From NCBI RefSeq assembly GCF_905220415.1, contig NC_059558.1:2430501-2494500 (forward strand): a stretch of 64,000 bases of DNA, given 5' to 3'. Positions 57,001 to 64,000 of this stretch are shown one piece after another. Positions within the stretch are counted from its first letter, which is position 1. Every line of letters begins with the position of its first letter. The notes beneath the pieces are model-generated. The model did not search any database and was not told where the DNA came from. It was given only the letters and a program-made list of their open reading frames with translations. The stretch is from Colias croceus. Lineage: Eukaryota > Arthropoda > Insecta > Lepidoptera > Pieridae. A program made the translations under genes and the position numbers.

Positions 57001-60000
57001 CCTTCTGCAGATTTATTATATTATGTACTAGTGGTTCGCCCCGGCTTCGCCCGTGGTACCTGCATGTTTAAACTATCCTATCTCTCAAGTTGGATCGAAC
57101 TGGACATGGTGTGCGAATTTTATTATAATCGGTTAAGTGGTTTAGGAGTCCATTGAGGACAAACATTGTGACACGAGATTTATATATATTAAGATAAGAA
57201 AGATAAGATAAGATTAAGATAAGATAAGATAGGCATACAGATTTTCAAAATTCTCGAGTCCTACGAATTTAATCATCAATTATATCAATATTCAATTCAA
57301 TTATCAATTTAATTAATATTCAATTTCAATTCAAAATTCAATTCAATTTAATTAATATTCAATTATAAATCAATAATTGTGCAAGTTTAATAAAGTAAGT
57401 GAATAAAATTAACAAATAAAATATAATTTGCGTTTAGTTCAACCTCACAGTGCATGGTTCATTTTTTATATTATTTCAAAACAACAAAATCGTCTTCATC
57501 TATACATATAATAAATCTGTAGAAGGGTCAATTCTGTACATTGAAAATATTGAAAAAATAAATAGCAGGGTGTTACTGGATCGATACCAAACCCAAATAT
57601 GTGATTAAAAAAATTTTTGTCTGTCTGTCTGTCTGTCTGTATGTGAAGACATCACGTGAAAACTAACGGTTCGATTTCGATGAAACTTGGTATAATTATA
57701 CCTTATTATCCTGGGCGTAAAATAGGATACTTTTTATCCTGGAAAAATACGTAGAAAAAAAATAATCTTAATTTTTCAGTTATCCATAGACGTTGTTCTG
57801 TAGAACTGCGAACACACGTTGCGTATTATTATAGGCCTAGCCGTATTTGGGTCAGATAGATATTTATAAGATGTCATTGTCAGAGTTACTCAAAATGGAG
57901 AAATAAACCATCCACGCGAAGACCGACATCCGCGCGGACGGAGTCGCGGGCGGAAGCTAGTAGATAATAATATCATTCATATACATACGTATAAACCGCT
58001 TAATGAAAAGCCTAGGCTATTAACGAAACGTCTGATTTTATTAGTCTGTCATGTCATGTCAGTTCAATTTATATGACGTTCAATTTAAATTTTATATTCG
58101 TACCAACAAGCGATGCATTTTCTAGAACTAAATTGGGAACACATGAACCCTCTGCTATCAATTATAGACCCCAACAATGCCCAAGGTTACAAATTCCAAT
58201 GGCCACCGGACGACACACATTATACCAGGATAGAAGCGAATGTAAGAGGTGTCTGTAGTGCGCAATAGAATGATTGGTGATTGCATACCTATCGGTCGAA
58301 TTTGTATTTAACATAATGGTAAACAATACGAAATATTTTGACATAACGGGGCAAAGTAAAGTAAAGTCCTTCCAAATGTAAAAAAGGTAAAAAGGGATAT
58401 TATTTTAAACAGGGAGGTATTATACCCTGTGGATTCTACTGTTTTTCTTGGATTGACACTAGATGAGAAGTTACAATGGGGGGCCCATGTTGCCGCCACC
58501 GCTGCTAAGCTTAGTTCAGCTGCATATGCAGTTCGAAGAATAAGGCATCTCACCGATGTAGACACGGCTAGATTGGTTTATTTTAGCTACTTTCATAGCA
58601 TTATGTCCTATGGAATTCTTCTATGGGGCAGGGCTGCAGATATTGAAACTATATTTATATTACAGAAAAGAGCCATACGCTCTATATATAATTTACGTGC
58701 TAGGGACTCACTAAGAGATCTCTTTAAGAATACTGGTATCCTCACTGTACCATCACAGTATATATTTAATAATATTTTATATGTACACAAAAACGCAGAC
58801 TTACACACAAGAGTAGGAGATAGACACTGTTATGGCACAAGGAACAGAAATAAAATTGAAATGCCATTTTACCGGTTAGCTAAAGTTAAAAATTCATTTA
58901 TGGGTCAAGGTATACTTTTTTACAACAAAATTCCTCATAGTATTAAAGAGTTTAGTAGTGCTAAATTTAAGAATTATGTAAAAAACGTCTTAGTTCAGAG
59001 AGCCTATTACAGCATTAAGGAATATATGGAAGATAAAAACCCATGGAGGGTTGTCGCGTGAGAACCGCAGGACAGTTCTTTGGCATATTATGATAATATA
59101 TACGTACGGTTACTTACATATTTTGTAAAATTAAATTGTAATACTGAAATGATTTAAAAGAGCAACTATGGAGTTTCTTGCCGATTCTTCTCCATAGATA
59201 CTGCTTTCCGAATCGGTGGTAAATGATAAAAATATGTATTGACGTTTCAAAAGTGCTTCTCGAAGAAGTCTAATTGAATAAATAAATGTTTGAGTTTGAG
59301 TTTGAGTTTGAAAGGTTGTATGCTAAATTATCTTACGATTTACATAGTTGTTGGTTTTATCTTCAGCGATATTTTCTTTTTTTGAAGTGAAACTTCTTTA
59401 AGCGCATTGGGAGTAAAATTTCAAGGTCGCGTCATGGCAATACCGTCACGTCATGGAGTAATGCGAGGCTTGGTAACTTTGAATCTTGCTAAAGAAGTAT
59501 CACTTCTGACACGTGTGGTCGGTAGTCGGTACACACGCTCTTCTTTGTTTTATGTGCATTTCATATATTATTTTCATTGTTGTATATTTTTTCGTGATAA
59601 TTTTGTTTCAAAAAAGATTTAGTATACCTAAGCCTCAATTCGAAATTTAGTTTTCGCTTTTTGTTAAGGTGAAATTGGGTTAGGATGATTCTTAAAATCT
59701 ACCCTTAGGTCGGTCTTTTGTTTCTCACGCCTATTTACCAATTTCTAACTAAGTGACGACGTGCTCGAACGGTGAAGGAAAACATCGTGAGGAAACCGAC
59801 ATGTCGAATAATTAAAAAGTTCGACGACATGTGTCATCCAACACGCACTTGGCCAGCGTGGTGGATTATGGCCTGTATCCTCATAGGAGGCCCGTGTCCC
59901 AGCAGTGGGAACTTATGGGCTGATGATGATGAACTAAGTGACTACATTCATTTACATTTAACAGTCTTTTATTGCATACCTAGTACGTTTCTTAGCTATT

Positions 60001-62043
60001 GTAGTAAAACCTCATCCGTTAAACTTTAAAAACAAGGGAAGTGACGAACGAAAAACATGTTGAACAAAAGCGGACTTTGCACCCACGAAGTACTAGGGCA
60101 CAATAATTTACAAGAGACAGGTGAACTTTGTACGATGTTGCGTGAGATAAGATCCCGTGTGTATGCCCTATTGTAGTCCTCCTGTGTATTCCAATTTAAG
60201 TATAACTGTCCTGCTCTAACGAATTAAATTACATATTGCATCTTTTTCATACGGGAAACAACTGAAGTAATCAAATAATAAAGAATAGTGCTATATTTCA
60301 ACGTAAAACATTGAATTGTTCAGGCCGTAACTATTGGAAAATCCGTTCGTAGCAGGCGTATGGAAACTTTAAATTTCAAGTTTGACATAGCACAAATCTG
60401 TAAAACTGTTGCTTTCTTATAAAATACTAGTGGTCCGCCCCGGCTTTGCTCGTGGTACATATTTCACAATAAAAGGTAGCCTATGTCCTTTCTCGGGTAT
60501 CTCCATTCCTAATTTCATGCAAATAGGTTCAGTAGTTTAGGAGTGATTGCGTAACAGACAGACAGACAGAGTTACTTTCGCATTTATAATATTAGTATGG
60601 ATTAAATAAATAAATATTAATTATTAATTAATCAATTCCTTCTTCTTTATATAAAATCACTTAACATTTTTGTAACTTGAATGTTTAAAAATTCCCGTGT
60701 ATGAAATATTACAAATCTTTTAAAACTATTGTAATCAGTGGATTTGGATCAAAACAAGGGATAAAGAAGCCTTATTATAGTTTTATATTCATGTTGGATC
60801 ACACAATATTAAAAGATAATGTGTAGGTATCGGTAATATAATATGGCTTCTAAAAAAAATGTCAATTGATTTTATATAGTCACGGATTACGAGTTCATGA
60901 AAATTTACAGCTAGTTTGAGATAATAAATATAGTTTAGGTTTTGACGAAATCTTAATATATATAAATCTCGTGTCACAATGTTTGTCCTCAATGGACTCC
61001 TAAACCACTTAACCGATGATAATAAAATTCGCACACCATATTGTGCAGTTCGATCCAACTTGAGAGATAGGATAGTTTAAAGCACAAAGCGGGCGAAGCC
61101 GCGGGCGGAAAGCTAGTATTCATATAAATGTTTAAATCGCTTTATAAATTAGATTATAATTAACTTACTAACATTAATTTATAATCTCTGTGTAAATAAA
61201 TGTTTCTTTCTTTCTTTCTAATTGTTTCAAATAATCGTAAGACTTAAGAAATGTTCGTTCTTTACTTTTTAAGACGCTCGGTTTAGATGATATTAATTTA
61301 TATAGTATCAAAGAGAGATTTAAATATAAATCAAAAGGGTCCAATGTTCAAACCGCTCGCCGCGTAATCGATATTTCCTAAGTCGAACGCTTTCAGTGCA
61401 TTGTTGCGCACATAATGTCATCTGGTTTGTTCTGGTCTAACCGCACGTATAACGTTACCCAGTTTATATTTCACACTTGAAGTCATTTAGACAGCCTGGG
61501 CCGTTAATTGAGCTAATTCATGAAACGATAAATGGGAAGAAATACGGATATTTTATTCAGTATAGTACCTTCCGCCTTCGTACGGTTATTTATCGTGTGC
61601 ATGAAGTTATAATATAAATTTTGTATTTATTTTCTAAAGGACTATCTATAGTTATGTATTACATATTAATATTGAATCAAAGCCATGTCTGATTAACCTA
61701 TAGGTACATGTAAAGGCTCACAATGCTTTCGCGCGTGTATAGAAGTTTTCATTTCAAAATCATGATATTACACAAGCTTATTTTTACTGTAGGAAATATA
61801 CGTAGGATAAGTTATGATAAAAACTTACAATAGATCCCGGTAAAGTGTCTTCCTCCATATATAAATCCATTGATAGCGGTCTCCGCTCAGTAAGTAAACT
61901 GTCAATATCGCGACCACGGCCAATACAAGTGGATAAAGTCGAACCGCCCAAGATATCACGCAGCCTACGATAGTGATCAGTATGAGAATTAACCCCTTGC
62001 GTTTCTCTGCTTCTTCAAAACGAACTTCTGTCTTTTCTGCCAT
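48065..62043 (-). CDS. Fatp: Long-chain fatty acid transport protein (FATP/SLC27 family acyl-CoA synthetase)
   Basis: Eleven coding exons, high to low: 61829-62043, 54989-55139, 54234-54471, 52460-52694, 51343-51544, 50677-50869, 49962-50040, 49799-49872, 49281-49476, 48729-48819 and 48065-48376. All borders are GT/AG, phases agree, and the total of 1986 nt gives 661 aa, close to FATP4-like proteins (~640). Seen: an N-terminal hydrophobic segment after a charged start (residues ~18-53); RGEVIALFMETQPEY and NTNLRGAQLIYCLR (~142-183); the AMP-binding motif YIYTSGTTGFPKAA (261-274); the FATP/VLACS signature region FYGATEGNSNL (401-411); TGDILVMDHYGYFYFKDRTG (505-524) and WRGENVST (529-536); C-terminal LPVYARPLFIRI and DPLYFLD. 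Family role: activation of long-chain fatty acids to CoA esters and their uptake at plasma membrane or ER; lepidopteran FATPs supply lipid for stores and pheromone precursors. No catalytic motif is missing. Regulation is not visible beyond a probable noncoding first exon. Confidence 0.93.
48858..49025 (+). repeat. Unclassified ~175-bp dispersed repeat, copy 2
   Basis: AAGCTATTGCATAGCTTCTA start and CACACGTCGTTTTTTATT end, plus strand; AAACCTCACGCTC appears twice in place of the middle. In the FATP intron between exons 48729-48819 and 49281-49476. Confidence 0.7.
49598..49745 (+). mobile_element. MITE of the AAGTGAAACTTCTTT family in a FATP intron
   Basis: AAGTGAAATTCTTGAGGC at the left; core CGCGTCATGGCAATACCG and ACGTCATGGAGTAAGACG; right AAAGAAGTTTCACTTCTAAC. 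Confidence 0.65.
51671..51751 (-). pseudogene. Decayed duplicate of FATP coding exon 5, copy 2
   Basis: Matches the first ~80 nt of exon 51343-51544, including an intact-looking acceptor (CCCAG) and codons for YLLIPLGVHNSAWLSSSEV. Downstream the frame reads into TAA and there is no usable donor. It lies in tandem ~205 bp 5' (gene sense) of the real exon and includes matching intron DNA. Confidence 0.8.
51893..51994 (-). pseudogene. Decayed duplicate of FATP coding exon 5, copy 3
   Basis: Extends slightly further into the exon (the complement of CTCCACCAGCTTTATGGTG is present). After an acceptor CCTAG its frame hits TAG at the Trp of NSAW, and it has no donor. Older than copy 2 by its number of differences. 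Confidence 0.8.
52232..52411 (-). repeat. Unclassified ~175-bp dispersed repeat, copy 3
   Basis: The best preserved copy; minus strand from TAAGCTATTGCATAGCTTCT to ACACGTCTTTTTTTTT. In the FATP intron between exons 51343-51544 and 52460-52694. Confidence 0.75.
52695..53808. other. FATP intron, no gene or clear repeat
   Basis: About 1.1 kb within intron 52695-54233. AAAGGCCGGGGTCGGGGCCTTT at ~53730-53751 is a short GC-rich palindrome. Confidence 0.45.
53809..54018 (-). mobile_element. Chimeric Helitron-like element, H7 5' with H3-type 3' module
   Basis: CTAGCTTTCCGCCCGCGGCT and H3-like CCGTTCCCGAGGGATTTCC at the low side; GTCCATTGAGGACAAACATT (complement of H7) toward the high side. In a FATP intron. 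Confidence 0.7.
54764..54943 (+). mobile_element. Helitron-like element, H4, short 3' end
   Basis: TCTACACTAATATTATAAAG start, end GGCGGACCGCTAG|T, ending ~46 bp from FATP exon 54989-55139, i.e. just inside its downstream intron. Confidence 0.7.
55140..56013. other. FATP first large intron, part without recognised elements
   Basis: AT-rich intron DNA with only short background frames. Confidence 0.5.
56014..56198 (-). mobile_element. Helitron-like element, H5
   Basis: CTAGCTTACCGCCCGCGGCT at the low end; AGAGAAAGCGACTTTGTTTT near the high end. FATP intron. Confidence 0.65.
56391..56586 (+). mobile_element. Chimeric Helitron-like element, H4 5' with H3-type 3' module
   Basis: CCATACTAATATTATAAAGA plus GGAAAGGTTTGTATG (H4), then GATTAACACATAGG and CCCACGGGAACGGGAACT (H3), end GCGGGCGAAAAGCTAG|T. 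Confidence 0.65.
56800..57026 (-). mobile_element. Helitron-like element, H6, internally deleted
   Basis: TTAGCTTCCGCCCGCGACTC at the low end, GGATGTCGGTCTTCGCGTG, then a jump past the (GACA)n region to AATCACATATTTGGGTTTGA and CAGAATTGACCCTTCTGCAG. Confidence 0.65.
57028..57194 (-). mobile_element. Helitron-like element, H7 5' with short 3' end
   Basis: CTAGTGGTTCGCCCCGGCTT end abuts the previous element; H7 body to TTAAGA at 57194. Confidence 0.65.
57180..57235 (+). repeat. GATAA-type pentanucleotide microsatellite
   Basis: AAGATAAGATAAGATTAAGA-type run, followed to ~57370 by TCAATT-rich simple sequence. Confidence 0.75.
57499..57960 (+). mobile_element. Helitron-like element, H6, full length
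   Basis: A|TCTATACATATAATAAATCT start, CTGTAGAAGGGTCAATTC, (GTCT)n at ~57619-57640, end GGAGTCGCGGGCGGAAGCTAG|T. The best intact copy of its family here and inverted relative to 56800-57026. Confidence 0.75.
58345..59314 (+). pseudogene. 5'-truncated non-LTR retrotransposon, 3' part of ORF2
   Basis: An open frame to 59061 encodes ~220 residues of the post-catalytic part of a Jockey-type LINE reverse transcriptase: STVFLGLTLDEKLQWGAHV, AKLSSAAYAVRRIRHLTD, YFSYFHSIMSYGILLWG and the C-terminal FYNKIPHSIKEFSSAKFK. The catalytic domain and everything upstream are missing. The 3' UTR ends in AATAAATAAATG and a (GAGTTT)n tail at ~59289-59312. The frame is intact, so the insertion is fairly recent. 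It lies in the first FATP intron on the opposite strand to the gene. The Met at 58429 is not a native start. Confidence 0.85.
59385..59550 (+). mobile_element. MITE of the AAGTGAAACTTCTTT family in a FATP intron
   Basis: GAAGTGAAACTTCTTTAAGC at the left, core GCGTCATGGCAATACCGTCA / CGTCATGGAGTAATGCG, right AAAGAAGTATCACTTCTGAC plus ACGTGTG. Confidence 0.65.
59747..59942 (+). mobile_element. Truncated RTE-like LINE tail with 11-bp target-site duplication
   Basis: AACTAAGTGAC at 59747-59757 and 59932-59942 encloses 174 bp ending GGGCTGATGATGATG. Contains GAAAACATCGTGAGGAAACC and CCGTGTCCCAGCAGTGGG. Same truncated form as 42533-42700. Confidence 0.8.
60427..60601 (-). mobile_element. Helitron-like element, H2, short 3' end
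   Basis: CTAGTGGTCCGCCCCGGCTT at the low end; GAGTTACTTTCGCATTT and GTATGGA at the high end. FATP intron. Confidence 0.65.
60952..61116 (+). mobile_element. Helitron-like element, H7
   Basis: TCTTAATATATATAAATCTC start, end AAAGCGGGCGAAGCCGCGGG then CGGAAAGCTAG|T. FATP intron. Confidence 0.65.
61117..61828. other. FATP intron, no element recognised
   Basis: AT-rich; a short (TTTC)n run at ~61203-61219. Confidence 0.45.
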
Positions 62044-62087
62044 CCTGGTAGGTACGTTATGTTGCGATGCTCATAGTTTTGGGACTT
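62044..62087 (-). other. FATP 5' UTR part of exon 2
   Basis: On the minus strand, an acceptor TTTTTGCAG precedes 44 nt of leader ending CTACCAGG before the ATG at 62043. No upstream in-frame ATG is needed to complete the protein, and the start context is acceptable. Confidence 0.6.
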
Positions 62088-63378
62088 CTGCAAAAATTAA
62101 ATTATTGGAAAAAAAATGTTGGTAAACCAATTAAAAACGATTTTATATACTTAAAGAAGCAGTACAGGGTCTTTCCTTGCTTCACTACTCACTAGATGTT
62201 ATTTTTAGGTTCCATATCCAAAGGGAAAACGGGTCCCTATAATAACTGAAACTTCGCTGTACGAAACTAGTCTGTCTGTATGTTTGTCCATCTGTCACCA
62301 GGCTGTATGTCACGAACAGTAATTATTTTCGTTTCACGAGTATCTTCTAAAAATATATAATATAGTAATTCCTACTAACTACTTATATATAAATACTTAC
62401 ATTTTACAAAATGTACATTTTACCAAACATAATTTAAGAAGGAAAATGATATAAGAAATATCGACCGCTCAATGGACAAAAAATTATCTCAAACTCATCA
62501 TGACCTCAATACATGTAAATAATGGCATGTCCTAAAAAGATTTTAGCTAAGTTGAACCCCCGTATTATATAGAGGTCATTCACATTATCACTTCATAATA
62601 TTAGTAGGTAGGTCCTATCTACATAACATTTTATATATTAGGTATTTCGTGTAAAATTTTAATTAAACGAATACTTACAGTTACAAATAGGTAGGTAAGT
62701 ATCTATCTATGTATAATATTATGTACATATGTATCTATAATATCCATCAAAATTACGTACCTGCCTTCAATTTTATATTATTTGCGCACTAGTTATACAA
62801 GAAAATTAATGAACCTTAGTTAGGTACCTACTTTTACATTAAAAGCATCCCAATTTTTTTTCCCCAATAAGCCCCCAATTAACTAACTACGAGTAGGTAG
62901 GTAGGTACCTATCTAAAAAAAAGAACCCCGCGACTTTATGTTTTATTCAAGGTTTTTAAATGGATTAAAATTATTCACACAGTTTTTTATTATAAAATAT
63001 TGTTCCTAGGTCCTATAAGAAAATTACATTTCCTAATTAGGCTTTAATGATTCAAGTGCTTGCTAGAAGTTCAAAAGTTTAAAGTTACAGTAAAACTATT
63101 TCGTACGGTAAAAACATTAAATGGGTACCTACCTACTAACTGATTAAATAATTTTATACCCAAAATAATATAAAAACAACGGATATTGTAAAACTGATAA
63201 AACAAAAGTAGTAAACTGTAAACATTATTTTTAACGACGTGAACGTCAATAAATAGTAATAAGACTTCTCTATGTCAAAACATTAACCAAAAAATTCAAA
63301 AAAAACCAGTCACCAATCTCTCAAATTAATAATAATATTATAAGCACATTTACAATTTAATTTAGCAAATATACTTAC
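62088..63378. other. Probable FATP 5' UTR intron, no gene
   Basis: AT-rich, rich in TAGGTACCTAC-type words (e.g. ~62820-62835, 62894-62911), no ORF of note. Confidence 0.45.
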
Positions 63379-63441
63379 GTAAATTAATTATATTTTCTGC
63401 TTGCAAACACAAAATATCACTCCACAAACTAATAACCAACT
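63379..63441 (-). other. Possible FATP noncoding first exon
   Basis: A strong donor GTAAGTAT (complement of ATACTTAC at 63371-63378) follows this stretch on the minus strand. Upstream TCAGTT at 63438-63443 resembles an arthropod initiator, so the 5' edge given is a guess. Inferred; it could belong to another transcript. Confidence 0.35.
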
Positions 63442-64000
63442 GACAACCACCTGACAACTACCGAGTACCGTCCATGAGAGAGTGGGGTGAAGAGGAATGA
63501 CCGAATGAATGTGTAGTGATGTGCATACGATACCGGTATCGATATTTCGTTATATCGGTTTTTAAGAAAATGTAGAAAATATGGTAAATCATAACGTGGT
63601 AAAATTTTAAAGACATTTTCTATGAGTTATATTTTACATTCTGTTTGATACAGAATATTATTTACAAACAAAGTGTAAAAGAAGACAGTTTCTGGTATTG
63701 ATTGATTTAACCAAATAAAAAAAATCGAAATATTACATACAATAAATGTTACAATTTATCAATAAACTCTTTTCGTCTCGTTAGAGTGAAATATATCTTC
63801 TATAAAACCGGTACTTTAGAATAACAGTTAATACACAGGTTAATATCTCGTCCTAACATCACTATGACTCCTTTATCAACCCACTTCATTCATTACCGGT
63901 TCGATGGTAACCTAATATTTTATAAATTATATATTCTATTACCTACGTCATAAGGTTCAAAATAAATGAAATAATAATTTACACCAGATCAAAACAGAGT
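63442..64000. promoter_or_regulatory. Possible FATP upstream region
   Basis: No TATA box at the expected distance. Contains the palindrome CGATACCGGTATCG at ~63528-63541. No gene on either strand. Confidence 0.25.

Overview
The window looks like a chromosomal segment of a lepidopteran (butterfly or moth) genome. The DNA is AT-rich, intron-containing and crowded with short dispersed repeats that end in ...GCGGGCGAAGCCGCGGGCGG / CTAG, a repeat style common in Lepidoptera. I cannot name the species.

Two host genes are supported by exon structure, in-phase splice sites and protein motifs. (1) A plus-strand SLC2/Tret1-like MFS sugar-transporter gene lies at 32166-41526. Nine exons are seen and the stop is at 41524-41526; the first coding exon(s) are not identified. 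(2) A minus-strand fatty acid transport protein gene (FATP/SLC27, acyl-CoA synthetase type) lies at 62043-48065. Eleven coding exons join in phase to give 661 codons plus stop, so the coding region appears complete. A probable noncoding first exon lies near 63379-63441. The genes are convergent, with about 6.5 kb between their stop codons.

Layout: 1-730 no gene; 737-4096 a 3.36-kb internally deleted Polinton/Maverick DNA transposon with ~0.5-kb terminal inverted repeats (TIRs), a 6-bp target-site duplication (TSD), three intact tightly packed genes (packaging ATPase, small basic/hydrophobic protein, unknown 265-aa protein) and a beheaded integrase; 4100-32160 gene-poor DNA packed with Helitron-like repeats, MITEs, SINEs, LINE ends and two hAT elements with 8-bp TSDs; 32166-41526 the transporter, with a LINE in one intron and several small elements in others; 41527-48064 repeat-rich intergenic DNA with a 1.7-kb inverted-repeat element split by a 1.17-kb Helitron-like insert; 48065-62087 FATP, whose introns hold a LINE, MITEs, Helitron-like elements and two decayed tandem copies of coding exon 5; 62088-64000 probable 5' region of FATP.

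Family names used here for the short Helitron-like elements (all start TC, end CTAG, and sit between A and T) are my own and follow the 5' module: H1 (GAACGCGCTAATCTCAG), H2 (GCGAAAGTAACTCTGTCTG), H3 (AAAGTTTGTATGGATG), H4 (AAAGAGGAAAGGTTTG), H5 (AGTCGCTTTCTCTGTCCC), H6 (CTGTAGAAGGGTCAATTC), H7 (AATCTCGTGTCACAATG), H8 (ATGAATCGCAAAACGTG). No tRNA, rRNA or CRISPR array was found. All work is by eye; identities are approximate.
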